Below the pieces are notes generated by a model that had not been told where the DNA came from, searched no databases, and saw only the letters and a list, made by a program, of their open reading frames with translations. A stretch of 64,000 bases of DNA from Thermoplasmatales archaeon E-plasma (GTDB lineage Archaea > Thermoplasmatota > Thermoplasmata > Thermoplasmatales > Thermoplasmataceae): positions 62,001 through 126,000 of the forward strand of contig KI542674.1 in NCBI GenBank assembly GCA_000496135.1, written 5' to 3'. The translations under genes were made by a program, and so were the position numbers. Shown here one piece after another: positions 8,847-17,678 of the stretch. The first letter of the stretch is position 1. Each line of letters begins with the position of its first letter.

Positions 8847-9449
8847 ATGACCGGGGATCGTTTCAACTACTACCTTAAAACTATTATGAATGCTTCACTT
8901 CCTGATTATTCAGTCATATCCGAGCTTTTGGAAAACGATATGCAGTTATCAGTGGAAGAGGTTTCAGAACTCGAGCGCCTCATAGGGATATATCTCAGTA
9001 TCCACAACAAAGGTACCATAAGGGTTGTAAATAACATAACGGGAAAAGAGGAAATTCCTCCAAGTACCAAAGAGGATGATTTTGGGGGAACGAGCATTTA
9101 CGAAGGAGAAGTTTTTGTTTATGGCCTTAAATGGAAAGTTTACAGACCGGCAAACGGGTTTGAGAATTCAGCAGTTCAAAAATGGTATTACAACGAAAAG
9201 GTATCATCTATCCTGGATGATATTTTATCATCAGTTGTTCCAGGCAGGATTAAAAATTATTTTGAACTCCCGCCATGGGTTCTTGGCACGATTTATGCAC
9301 CTAACAGTTATTATCTCCCAATAGCAGATATTATTAATCTTGCCATTGCCAGACGTCTTATTACAGGATGGGAATTTCTCATCGAAAGCGGTATACCAAG
9401 GAATTATATTGAGACAATAAGATCAAAGGACCTTGGCAATATTAGCTGA
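8847..9449 (+). CDS. Hypothetical protein, 200 residues, first gene of the asnS-heme run
   Basis: A soluble protein with an N-terminal helical part (residues 1-50, LLENDMQLSVEEVSELERLIGIY), a middle beta-rich part (FGGTSIYEGEVFVYGLKWKV is a plausible strand pair) and a helical C terminus ending near FLIESGIPRNYIETI. There are no Cys residues and no recognisable catalytic motif. It is 11 bases from the DUF309 gene downstream, and the two are most likely co-transcribed. I do not recognise the family; it may be restricted to Thermoplasmatales. Confidence 0.6.
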   Translation: MTGDRFNYYLKTIMNASLPDYSVISELLENDMQLSVEEVSELERLIGIYLSIHNKGTIRVVNNITGKEEIPPSTKEDDFGGTSIYEGEVFVYGLKWKVYRPANGFENSAVQKWYYNEKVSSILDDILSSVVPGRIKNYFELPPWVLGTIYAPNSYYLPIADIINLAIARRLITGWEFLIESGIPRNYIETIRSKDLGNIS

Positions 9450-9460
9450 GAAGTGGACTG

Positions 9461-10009
9461 TTGGTCAGAGTATTAATTGGAATAAACGATTCTGTAAAAT
9501 GTACACACTTTAAAGGAAAAAGGGGCATAATTTTACGGCACACTACCTACGGGTGTGAAATAGATATTTTTGATAATTCGCTGCTTGATGACATTTTAAA
9601 TGAGGTAAAGGAGAATTCAATTGTTTTTTCTTCATCCGATGAACATCTGGACAGGGTAAAGAGGGATTTGGATGATAGATCACTGATTGAATATGCATTT
9701 ACCCTGTTTAATCAGGAGAGATACTGGGAATACCACGAGATACTAGAAAAAATATGGAGAAAATCTGATGGAAAGACTAAGGAATTTGTTCAATGCCTTA
9801 TTCATGTTGGCGTATCTCAGGTTAAGTTTCAACTAGGACAGCCTGACACAGCCAAAATTGTATATTATAGAACCATGGAAAGAATTAAATCTCTATTTTC
9901 AAACGATCAGTTACACATATTCCCAGGAAAATTCCAGTATCCAGTCATACTTGATGATATCCAGATTGGAACTATTATGGAAAACAAAATTATGAAAAAT
10001 ATTATATGA
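9461..10009 (+). CDS. DUF309-domain protein
   Basis: 182 residues, starting at TTG 9461. The N-terminal ~75 residues (MVRVLIGINDSVKCTHFKG) are a separate small domain. From about residue 80 comes the DUF309 core: LFNQERYWEYHEILEKIWRK, with the family's Trp/Glu/His (W-E-x-HE) signature, then FVQCLIHVGVSQVKFQLGQ. DUF309 proteins are small all-helical proteins of unknown function whose conserved His and Glu look like a metal or substrate site. It sits between an unknown gene (11-base gap) and asnS (18-base gap), so it belongs to the same transcript. Confidence 0.75.
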   Translation: MVRVLIGINDSVKCTHFKGKRGIILRHTTYGCEIDIFDNSLLDDILNEVKENSIVFSSSDEHLDRVKRDLDDRSLIEYAFTLFNQERYWEYHEILEKIWRKSDGKTKEFVQCLIHVGVSQVKFQLGQPDTAKIVYYRTMERIKSLFSNDQLHIFPGKFQYPVILDDIQIGTIMENKIMKNII

Positions 10010-10027
10010 ATTAGTAATGAAAGGCAG

Positions 10028-11317
10028 ATGGAAACAATAATCCAAATTTTGAATGACAATTATATTGGAAAAGAAGTTAAAATACATGGATGGGTCTACA
10101 GGGTACGATCAAGTTCGAAGCTTTGCTTTATAGTCATGAGAGATTTTAGTGGTGTCATTCAAACCGTGGGCAGACTGGAAGATTTAAACGAAGATGATTT
10201 CAAAAATCTATCCAATCTTACGATTGAAAGCAGCCTTGAAATTTCGGGCACACTGAACAAAGATGAAAGAGCAATTACGGGTTACGAGCTGAAGATCAGG
10301 TCATTCAAAATATTTCAGAGAAATGAAAATTTCCCGATTACCAAAGATCAGGGTGAGGAGTTTCTCCTGGATAACAGACATTTATGGATCAGAAGTAGAG
10401 AGTTCAACGCAATATTAAAGATAAGATCAACTATTTTTAAAGCGTTCTCAGAATTTTTCTTTAAAAACGGCTATTATGAGGTACATCCCCCCATGATGGT
10501 TTCCACAGCGACAGAAGGAGGATCAACCCTTTTCAAAGTTCCTTTCTTTGGAGAAACTGCATTTCTCACACAAAGTTCACAGTTCTATCTTGAGACATTT
10601 ATCTTCTCTCTGGAAAAGGTATTCACGGTTTCACCAAGCTTCAGGGCGGAAAAATCCAGAACATGGAGACATTTGACAGAATACTGGCATGCAGAGGGAG
10701 AAGTTGCGTGGATTGGAAATGACCAGATGATGGATATAGAAGAAGCAATGATAAAATACATCATAAGTCAGGTATTGGAAAATAACAAACAGGAACTCAC
10801 AATACTCAACAGAGATATTACTGCATTGGAGAAATCTCTGGAACCGTTTCACAGAATGACCTATACTGAACTGATTAAGAAAGCACAGGAATTTGGACTT
10901 GACATAAAATTTGGAGATGACCTTGGTGCTGATGAAGAGAGGGCCATAATGGTTCATTTTGACAAACCTGTTTTTGTAACTCATTTCCCTGAGGAATTGA
11001 AAACATTCTATCACAGACCTGATCCTGAGAATCCCGGATATATTCTCTGTCACGACCTCCTGGCACCGGAAGGCTACGGAGAGATAATTGGAGGAGGCGA
11101 AAGGATATGGTCACTGGATGAACTGAGAGCACGCATTCAAAAGGCAGGGTTGAAGGAAGAAGACTATTACTGGTATCTTGATTTAAGAAAATATGGCAGT
11201 ATTCCTCACTCAGGATTCGGGCTTGGTCTTGACCGTTTGTGCCTGTGGATCATGAAGCAGGCTAATATTAAGGATGTTATTGCATTTCCAAGAACAATTA
11301 GAAGGCTGAGACCTTAG
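10028..11317 (+). CDS. asnS: Asparaginyl-tRNA synthetase
   Basis: 429 residues. The N-terminal OB fold (residues ~15-100, [13 protein letters not shown]) binds the anticodon. The class II core has motif 2 in [19 protein letters not shown] and motif 3 in [23 protein letters not shown] and the [12 protein letters not shown] form are those of archaeal AsnRS rather than AspRS, which usually has TEGGxELF and AExxxTxRHL(N/T)E. It charges tRNA-Asn with asparagine directly. It lies between DUF309 and hemE with gaps of 18 and 10 bases. The discrimination from AspRS is by motif reading and is fairly firm. Confidence 0.88.
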   Translation: METIIQILNDNYIGKEVKIHGWVYRVRSSSKLCFIVMRDFSGVIQTVGRLEDLNEDDFKNLSNLTIESSLEISGTLNKDERAITGYELKIRSFKIFQRNENFPITKDQGEEFLLDNRHLWIRSREFNAILKIRSTIFKAFSEFFFKNGYYEVHPPMMVSTATEGGSTLFKVPFFGETAFLTQSSQFYLETFIFSLEKVFTVSPSFRAEKSRTWRHLTEYWHAEGEVAWIGNDQMMDIEEAMIKYIISQVLENNKQELTILNRDITALEKSLEPFHRMTYTELIKKAQEFGLDIKFGDDLGADEERAIMVHFDKPVFVTHFPEELKTFYHRPDPENPGYILCHDLLAPEGYGEIIGGGERIWSLDELRARIQKAGLKEEDYYWYLDLRKYGSIPHSGFGLGLDRLCLWIMKQANIKDVIAFPRTIRRLRP

Positions 11318-11327
11318 AGGGTTTTTA

Positions 11328-12320
11328 TTGAGCAACAGTTTCAGAGAAGTATTGAGAAATGGAAGCGCGGAGAATATCCCGGTATGGTTTATGCGCCAGG
11401 CCGGTAGATATATGCCGTCCTACAGAGAAGTAAGGAAAAGATACTCAATGCTTGAACTGTGCAAAAATTATGAGACAGCAGCAGAGGTCAGTTACCTTCC
11501 CGTTAAGGAAATAGGAGTTGATGCCGCAATTGTCTTCTCCGATATTCTCCTGATTCTTGAAAACATGGGATATTCCATAGACTACCCGGGAAGCGGCAGT
11601 CCGGTTGTCACAAGAAACCAGATTCAGTCAAATGAGAAATTTATTTCACATGGAGCTGAAACCATAAAGAAATTCAGAGAAAATCATGGAGATTTTCCCA
11701 TAATTGGGTTTACAGGTGCCCCACTCACGATTCTTTCCTATGCAGTGAATGGTAAGGCAGACCCTGAACTTAAGGCAACAAGAATGGCCATATCCACTGG
11801 TGAAGCTTCTTTGCTTCATATTATGAATGATTTGAAGGAACTGCTTATTCATGACATACAGGACCAGATTAAAGCAGGTGCAGAAGCAATTCAGATTTTT
11901 GACAGCTGGTTAGGCTTTCTACCATATTCATTCATAAAAAATCATTATCTTAAGATCCTGCAGGAAATATCTGCCGAAATCCATTCACTAAATTCACATT
12001 TAATTTTCTTTTCCACAGGAACAAATCATATCTGGGAGATGTTAAAAGAAATTAATCCTGATGTTATCAGCATAGACTGGAGGATGGACATCTTCCAGGC
12101 GCAGAATTTTTTTGGCAGGGAAACTACCATTCAGGGGAATCTTGATCCTGTTATTGCAGCTACGGATTCTGAAACCAGCTTGAGAGAGACCGGAAGAATA
12201 CTTGGAAACCTTCTGTGGAAAGATCATTACATATTCAATCTTGGCCACGGAGTTTTGCCTGAAACTGACCAGAGAACATTGAGAAACATCGTAAAAGAGG
12301 TACATAATTGGAAAATATAA
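11328..12320 (+). CDS. hemE: Uroporphyrinogen III decarboxylase
   Basis: 330 residues from a TTG start preceded by gaggg. FMRQAGRYMPSYREVR is the UroD signature with the Arg residues that hold the substrate carboxylates. FSDILLILENMGY contains the catalytic Asp, and GFTGAPLTILSYAV and FDSWLGFL match later conserved blocks. It removes four carboxyl groups from uroporphyrinogen III to give coproporphyrinogen III, an early step of heme synthesis. It overlaps the ferrochelatase gene by 13 bases, so the two are translationally coupled. The presence of hemE argues against a purely siroheme-based heme route in this organism. Confidence 0.93.
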   Translation: MSNSFREVLRNGSAENIPVWFMRQAGRYMPSYREVRKRYSMLELCKNYETAAEVSYLPVKEIGVDAAIVFSDILLILENMGYSIDYPGSGSPVVTRNQIQSNEKFISHGAETIKKFRENHGDFPIIGFTGAPLTILSYAVNGKADPELKATRMAISTGEASLLHIMNDLKELLIHDIQDQIKAGAEAIQIFDSWLGFLPYSFIKNHYLKILQEISAEIHSLNSHLIFFSTGTNHIWEMLKEINPDVISIDWRMDIFQAQNFFGRETTIQGNLDPVIAATDSETSLRETGRILGNLLWKDHYIFNLGHGVLPETDQRTLRNIVKEVHNWKI

Positions 12321-13222
12321 ACAAAACCGCAATAATTTTAGCTTCATACGGGAGTCCCGAAAGCAAGGATGATCTTCCTGAATACTTAAGAGAAGTGTTT
12401 AACGGGAGAGATCCTCCTGAGTTTGCCGTTCTGGATACTCAAAAGAAATATGCCATAGTAAATTACATTTCACCATCCGGCCAGATCATAAGGAACCTGC
12501 GTGATGAGCTCGAAAAGATGATGATGACAGAGACAGAATTGAAAGACGTTCAAATTGTAAACGCTTTTAAACACTGGAAACCGTCCCTTGTTGAAACCAT
12601 CAGAATTTTTGCGGAAAATGGGGTCGAGAGGATCAAAATACTTCCCCTGTTTCCCCTGAGAGGCAGAAGCATTTACGAAAGCTACATACAACCGGTAAAT
12701 GAATATGTTTCAAAGAATAACCTGATTATCCAAACAGAACTCATATCAGGAATTTGTTTGCAGAAATCCTTTAAAAACATCTGGAAAACAAACATTTCCC
12801 GTGTCCTCAGAGAAGGAGATTATCTTTTATTTACTGCCCACAGCCTGCCAAAACCCAAAGGCGAGGAGGAACTGTATATTAAGGATCTTGAGAATAACAG
12901 CAGAGATATAGCAGGGGAATTGGGTTTCAAAAACTATGGAACGGGTTTCCAGAGCAGAGGGCCCTATGGGAAGAACTGGCTTGAGCCGGGCATTTATGAT
13001 ATTCTCGATCAGGTAAAAGATGCGGGCTACAGAAGAATTGTATCAGCTCCAATAGGATTTATGTATGATCATCTTGAAATTTTATACGATCTGGACATCC
13101 TTTTTGCAGAAAAAGTCAGAAGTTACGGGATGGAATATGCAAGGGCTGAATCACCAAATAACAATGAACATATGGTTAAACTGCTCTTCTCCCTCATACA
13201 TGAGTCATTTACAAAATCCTGA
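12308..13222 (+). CDS. hemH: Ferrochelatase, probably coproporphyrin ferrochelatase
   Basis: 304 residues from TTG 12308, inside the end of hemE. His178 in TAHSLP and Glu257 in YDHLEILYD are the metal-insertion residues. FQSRGPYGKNWLEP is the family's QS...WL.P block. Residue 14, in LASYGSP, is Tyr, which lines up with Tyr13 of the Bacillus subtilis coproporphyrin ferrochelatase (motif AYGTP); protoporphyrin ferrochelatases usually have LGTP or MGGP there. The length also matches the monomeric Firmicutes enzyme. It inserts Fe2+ into a porphyrin, by this reading coproporphyrin III. See the ChdC-like gene at 31094. The alternative, protoporphyrin as substrate, cannot be excluded from sequence. 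Confidence 0.88.
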   Translation: MENINKTAIILASYGSPESKDDLPEYLREVFNGRDPPEFAVLDTQKKYAIVNYISPSGQIIRNLRDELEKMMMTETELKDVQIVNAFKHWKPSLVETIRIFAENGVERIKILPLFPLRGRSIYESYIQPVNEYVSKNNLIIQTELISGICLQKSFKNIWKTNISRVLREGDYLLFTAHSLPKPKGEEELYIKDLENNSRDIAGELGFKNYGTGFQSRGPYGKNWLEPGIYDILDQVKDAGYRRIVSAPIGFMYDHLEILYDLDILFAEKVRSYGMEYARAESPNNNEHMVKLLFSLIHESFTKS

Positions 13223-13288
13223 TGCAGTGACGGATATAATAAAAGCTGAAATTGCTTAATTTAATGTATTCGATTAATATGCAAAAGC

Positions 13289-14200
13289 ATGGTTAATTCC
13301 ATCAATATTTTTGCCTTCGGCATCGATGAGTACCTTAGAAAAATATTTAAAAAAGGCACAGAAAGCGATATAACTATATACAACAGAAAGGAGGGTGATA
13401 ATTTTATAACAGTTCTTACGCCTCTCAGATTTCCAGATAAACTTTCCGCACTCACAGACGCAATGTTTCCTGCTGACATAGTTGTTTTTAATGGAGACAC
13501 CATTAACAAAGATCTGGGTGAAGCCATAATATGTGCTGAGCTGATGAAGAAAAAAAAGGGATATTTTATCTGCTCTCCTGAAACTGACACCGCAAGGCTC
13601 AAAAAGATGTTCAGCGGAACCATGGCGGCAAATTATGAGATATATACAGACCAGCCAATGAATTTTCTTTCTGAAATATGCAAATTTAAGAGGGAAGAAA
13701 AAGGAGATGAGAATACCTCGGTTATAATAGACCATTTTTTTAAAGTTAAAAGTGTTGGAACTGTAATATTAGGCTTTGTAACTAACGGAAAACTTTCAAG
13801 ACACCAGGATCTCATTGTGAGCTATTCTGAATCTAAGGTTCAGGTGAGATCAATTCAGATGAATGATATTGACTTCGAGGAAGCCGGATCAGGCTCAAGA
13901 GTTGGAATAGCCCTTAAGGGAGGAGATACTGACGACATGGAAAGAGGTTCCACACTTACACCGGATAAACCGCAATATCTCAAGACATTCAGTTCCAGAA
14001 TCAGTATTCATCCTATGGCAAAGGGAAAATTCAATGAAAACGGTGAAATATTTCTGGCAAACAACATGAGATATCAGAGGGCGCGTATTTCCGGAAACGA
14101 AATAGAGATGGACTCCAGAATACAGAAACTTCCATATTATCTCATCCTTTCACCCAATACTTCCCCAAGGATAATTGGAACCGCCGAGCCTCTGGAATAA
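13289..14200 (+). CDS. SelB/EF-Tu-like protein with degenerate GTPase domain
   Basis: 303 residues. The C-terminal half (about 150-300) reads as the beta-barrel domains of translational GTPases: VIIDHFFKVKSVGTVILGFV, HQDLIVSYSESKVQVRSIQ, GSRVGIALKGGDTDDMERG are the domain 2 pattern seen in SelB/EF-Tu. The N-terminal ~145 residues occupy the place of the G domain, but IFAFGIDEYLRKIF stands where GHVDHGKTT should be and no NKxD is present. It therefore should not bind GTP in the usual way. Role unknown: a tRNA- or ribosome-binding scaffold is possible. It follows hemH after 66 bases, with an AT-rich element (atataataaaagc, ~13233-13246) that could be its own promoter. Confidence 0.7.
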   Translation: MVNSINIFAFGIDEYLRKIFKKGTESDITIYNRKEGDNFITVLTPLRFPDKLSALTDAMFPADIVVFNGDTINKDLGEAIICAELMKKKKGYFICSPETDTARLKKMFSGTMAANYEIYTDQPMNFLSEICKFKREEKGDENTSVIIDHFFKVKSVGTVILGFVTNGKLSRHQDLIVSYSESKVQVRSIQMNDIDFEEAGSGSRVGIALKGGDTDDMERGSTLTPDKPQYLKTFSSRISIHPMAKGKFNENGEIFLANNMRYQRARISGNEIEMDSRIQKLPYYLILSPNTSPRIIGTAEPLE

Positions 14201-14201
14201 A

Positions 14202-15506
14202 CTATGATGTAAACATTTCCTGCTTTCTTTTCATAAGTTGAGGTGAACCTATATCATGCCGTATATGATATTCCCCTTTTATTCTCCACAGGTTTGATTC
14301 AACTGAGGCAGATGCCTGTTCAATAGTTTCTGCTCTGGAGATCAGTGCAATAGCCCTGGACTTCGTCATTTCGAATTCATTCAGCGATCCATTCACTGTG
14401 GAATAATATATGGTCAGATCATCAGGCATACTTGAAAGATCCAGCTCTAGTTTTCCTGGAACAGGATTTTCCCCGTATCCCCTGGGTACTATATATTTCA
14501 ATACAGTTGCTCTATTGACAAATTCTGATTCACTATTAGTTGAAAGTTTCCCTTCAGCAATGCTAAACAGTATGTCGCTTATATTACCCCTGAATAAAGT
14601 TAGAACATTCATTCCTTCAGGATCTGCAAACCTTCCATTCATTTCTATGAGGTAAAGATCCTTGGATGTTTGCATAAATTGACCGTATAGAATTCCTCTG
14701 AATAAGTTTCCATCACTTGACATTGAATCAAGAATTTTTTTCATTATCTTCAATGCTTTTGATGGAGTATCTTCCCTCAAAAATGGAAGTGAATGATCCG
14801 CACCGGTAATTGAGCCCATTCCTCCTGTGTTGGGGCCAAGATCCCCTTCGTATGCTCTCTTATAATCCTGAGCTATGGGCATTGAACTTATTCTCGTTCC
14901 ATCTGTAAAGGCCTGTAATGAGAATTCATGGCCAATTATTTTCTCTTCAAGTAGCACCTTCTTGTCTTTTCTTAAAATGCTCTTTGCATAACTTATGGCG
15001 CTCTTCCTGTCCGGCAGTTGATCACCCATTACCTTGACACCTTTACCACCTGTTAATCCAACAGGTTTTATGGCATATTCTCTTCCAGTTTCGTTGATAA
15101 TTTTTTCCACTTCATATCCATCGTCCAGCACATAAAAAGGAACGATTCCTGGAATTGAATAACGTTTCATCAGCGTCCTCATATAGTCCTTTGAGGATTC
15201 TATTCGGAAAGCAGACCTTGTAGGTGATGCCACTCTGATGCCATTGGAAGATAATTTATCGGCAAGATCTGTATCAAGCATTCCATCCGGACCTATATAA
15301 ACCAAATCAGGTTTAGTTTCCAATATCTCCGGTATACAATCCAGTGGTTTTGATTCGGTTAGCTTAATCGTCTTTGATGAAATTGATGAAAGCGATGGAT
15401 TATGATTAGACATTACTGTGATTAACTCAGCACCTGTGCGAACAATAAGTCGCCCCAATGCATCTTCTCTTCCACCCCCGCCCACAAGCACAATTTTTAC
15501 GGTCAT
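14202..15506 (-). CDS. purD: Phosphoribosylamine-glycine ligase
   Basis: 434 residues, the usual length. The N-terminal VLVGGGGREDALGRLI starts the PurD fold. SSKDYMRTLMKRYSIPG, YAIKPVGLTGGKGV (ATP-grasp glycine loop), GPNTGGMGSI and EMNGRFADPEGM (Mg-binding Glu/Asn) follow in order. It joins glycine to 5-phosphoribosylamine, the second step of purine synthesis. The ATG overlaps the scpB stop by four bases, so the pair is co-translated. It converges with the elongation-factor-like gene with one base between stop codons. Confidence 0.95.
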   Translation of the reverse strand: MTVKIVLVGGGGREDALGRLIVRTGAELITVMSNHNPSLSSISSKTIKLTESKPLDCIPEILETKPDLVYIGPDGMLDTDLADKLSSNGIRVASPTRSAFRIESSKDYMRTLMKRYSIPGIVPFYVLDDGYEVEKIINETGREYAIKPVGLTGGKGVKVMGDQLPDRKSAISYAKSILRKDKKVLLEEKIIGHEFSLQAFTDGTRISSMPIAQDYKRAYEGDLGPNTGGMGSITGADHSLPFLREDTPSKALKIMKKILDSMSSDGNLFRGILYGQFMQTSKDLYLIEMNGRFADPEGMNVLTLFRGNISDILFSIAEGKLSTNSESEFVNRATVLKYIVPRGYGENPVPGKLELDLSSMPDDLTIYYSTVNGSLNEFEMTKSRAIALISRAETIEQASASVESNLWRIKGEYHIRHDIGSPQLMKRKQEMFTS

Positions 15507-15997
15507 TCTGCATCCCCGCTGCTCTGATTCATTTGCTTTAAAAATTCTTCTTTCCTGACGTTGAAATATTTGTAAAACTTTGGTGTTACACTGAAAGCCT
15601 CCGTGTTCCCCTCCTTCTTTCCCGTAATAAGACCCTTTTCTTTAAGTGTTTTTACAGATGTAATATATCTGTCCCCGAGGCTTCGTCTCAGGTCTCCCTT
15701 AATTGTTCTCTCTCTTGTGGCGATTATCCCTGCAACCTTCAGATCAGTTCTGTTTAGTTCAGACGCCGATACTGGCCCAACAATGTCCTGATATTCCTTT
15801 TTTACAGTCAGTTTATATCTGTTCCCTATCTTTGCAATGAACAATCCAGAGTTTTCATCACTCGATTTCCTGATCAACTTCTGCAGTTCCCTTCTGACAA
15901 TGTTATGTTCTTCGTTCAATATTGATGCTATTTCAACTACGCTCAATGGATTTTCAGATGCATACAGGAGAGCCTCGATTCTAGCAGATATTGTCAT
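15503..15997 (-). CDS. scpB: Segregation and condensation protein B
   Basis: 164 residues with the two winged-helix domains of ScpB. The first is RIEALLYASENPLSVVEIASILN; the second, from about residue 80, includes SELNRTDLKVAGIIATRER and YITSVKTLKEKGLITGKKEG (wing). ScpB dimerises and binds the ScpA linker in the SMC-ScpAB complex that compacts and segregates chromosomes. It is short compared with bacterial ScpB (about 190). It sits with purD and not with smc-scpA, which are 5 kb away. Its upstream gap of 138 bases, shared with the divergent permease, should hold its promoter. Confidence 0.88.
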   Translation of the reverse strand: MTISARIEALLYASENPLSVVEIASILNEEHNIVRRELQKLIRKSSDENSGLFIAKIGNRYKLTVKKEYQDIVGPVSASELNRTDLKVAGIIATRERTIKGDLRRSLGDRYITSVKTLKEKGLITGKKEGNTEAFSVTPKFYKYFNVRKEEFLKQMNQSSGDAE

Positions 15998-16093
15998 TGG
16001 ACAGTAAATCTTTATCCATATAATCTATTTTCTATATTCGGTTTTTTTCTTCGTTAGCCATGTGGTATTTAAATTGGTTAGCTTGTCTAAAAT

Positions 16094-16103
16094 GATTATA
16101 TAC
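16094..16103 (+). promoter_or_regulatory. TATA box of the NCS1 permease gene
   Basis: gattatatac lies 33-42 bases upstream of the ATG at 16136. It would put the start of transcription a few to about fifteen bases before the gene. Confidence 0.4.
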
Positions 16104-16135
16104 TGCACTGAATTTTCTGTTAAGATAGTGAACAC

Positions 16136-17536
16136 ATGTTCGGAAATATTAAATCTAAAATAGAGAAATTCGATATTCAGGAGATAAATGAAAGTGCAAG
16201 ACATCAAAAACCCAGATCACTCTTTTATCTCTGGTTTGGCTCTAATCTCACTGTTGCTGATTTTATAATTGGTTCTGACTTCCTGCTCGGATATCTTAGC
16301 AACCTCTATATGATCATAGCTCTTGTGATTGCAAATGCAGGAGGGGCAGCTCTTCTTGCCTTTATGAGTATTCTTGGACCATTGAAAGGGAGGTCTCAAA
16401 TGGCTCTTTCAGAGGGAGCTTACGGGGTAGCAGGTGGAAAGGCAATGTCGCTCCTTCAATTTATAAACACGGGAGGGTGGCTAACTGTAAATCTTATCAT
16501 TGCTTCACAGGCATTATTATTTTTAATGTCCAGTGGTGCTACTCAAGGATTTGGCGCCAGCCCGCTTTTTGATCTGTTTGCCATAGGATCGATTATTGTT
16601 GTTTCTCTGGTGGTTTTTTTACTGGCATTCTTTGGCCATTCAATTATAAAAGCATTCGAGACAGTAATGTCCGCTGTTCTTGGCCTTATGTTCGCATATA
16701 TAATTTTAAATGTTCTAATTTTCCACGTGAGTGATGTTATAAATCAAAGCAATTCCGTTACGACCTTTTCATGGATTTCCTTTGGAACCGTCATAATGTT
16801 GACATTTTCATATATTATGTCCTGGGGACCTTATGCCTCTGATTATTCAAGGTACATTCCGAGAAATGAAAAGCTCTGGAAATCTTTTCTTTACACTTTT
16901 ATGGGTGGTTTTCTTGCATCAATAGGAGCCGAATTTGCGGGACTGCTTGCAGCATACGTTCTTGGAACAAGCTCAAGCTCAGATTCCATTTTTTTCCCGG
17001 TTTTGGGATCACTCTGGTTCATAGGACCTATTGCTCTTCTCCTGGGAGGAATAGCTGCAAATTCGTTGAATTTGTATTCTAATTTCCTCTCTCTAAAAAC
17101 AATAGTCACCAGGGCTTCTAAATTACCGATTATACTTATCGTGTCCCTGGCATCAATTGTTATGGCAGTTCTATTTTATGGAGATTTTTCCGGTTTCTAC
17201 GAAACATTTCTCTATATACTTGATTACTGGATCACTCCATGGATAGGAGTGATGATTGCAGAATTTTTAATAATGAAGGCCGGTGATCATGAGAGGAAAA
17301 GCATTACCTGGTCCATTCTCATATCCTATCTGCTTTCCATTGCGGTATCCTATCCATTCATGAACTCAATTGAATATTATCTGGGGATACCCATTCCCTT
17401 CTATAGCCTGCTTGGTGGTGTAGATATAAGCTACATAGTTTCATTTTTCTCAGCAATCATACTCACGGTATTTGTGGAGTTATTTGTATTCAAAAGGAAA
17501 ATCATATGGAAAGGAACGAAAAGCGCTGATGCCTGA
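16136..17536 (+). CDS. NCS1-family permease (cytosine/purine/hydantoin type)
   Basis: 466 residues, about 12 membrane helices. RSLFYLWFGSNLTVADFIIGSDF at residues ~27-50 is the typical NCS1 opening (WfgxN). SYIMSWGPYASDYSRYIPR near residue 225 is the strongly conserved NCS1 block with Asp-Tyr-Ser-Arg-Tyr. It should be a Na+- or H+-driven importer of a nucleobase or a related small ring. Neighbours are purD-scpB (divergent) and a pyrimidine nucleotide enzyme, which is consistent with, but does not prove, a nucleobase substrate. Confidence 0.88.
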   Translation: MFGNIKSKIEKFDIQEINESARHQKPRSLFYLWFGSNLTVADFIIGSDFLLGYLSNLYMIIALVIANAGGAALLAFMSILGPLKGRSQMALSEGAYGVAGGKAMSLLQFINTGGWLTVNLIIASQALLFLMSSGATQGFGASPLFDLFAIGSIIVVSLVVFLLAFFGHSIIKAFETVMSAVLGLMFAYIILNVLIFHVSDVINQSNSVTTFSWISFGTVIMLTFSYIMSWGPYASDYSRYIPRNEKLWKSFLYTFMGGFLASIGAEFAGLLAAYVLGTSSSSDSIFFPVLGSLWFIGPIALLLGGIAANSLNLYSNFLSLKTIVTRASKLPIILIVSLASIVMAVLFYGDFSGFYETFLYILDYWITPWIGVMIAEFLIMKAGDHERKSITWSILISYLLSIAVSYPFMNSIEYYLGIPIPFYSLLGGVDISYIVSFFSAIILTVFVELFVFKRKIIWKGTKSADA

Positions 17537-17651
17537 AATTATGTTGTCAAACTATCCAACAAATTTTTCAATCCAGCCAAAAATAAGTTGTGATAGGAAG
17601 ATTTCAATTTTTTTAGATTAGATTTTAAGATTAGAGCGATTACCTCAAAAC

Positions 17652-17660
17652 TTTTATTAT
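17652..17660 (+). promoter_or_regulatory. TATA box of the dUTPase/DCD-family gene
   Basis: ttttattat lies 19-27 bases before the ATG at 17679, the spacing for a leaderless transcript. This supports 17679 as the start rather than the in-frame TTG at 17670. Confidence 0.45.
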
Positions 17661-17678
17661 AAAAAGGATTTGGTTAAA

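Noticed and set aside
10028-11317. Aspartyl-tRNA synthetase
   Set aside because: The motif 2 form [12 protein letters not shown] and TEGGSTLF match archaeal AsnRS better than AspRS.
13274-13735. Minus-strand frames of 120-153 codons over the elongation-factor-like gene
   Set aside because: The composition is Phe/Tyr/Cys-rich and no domain is visible, while the plus strand shows the barrel motifs.
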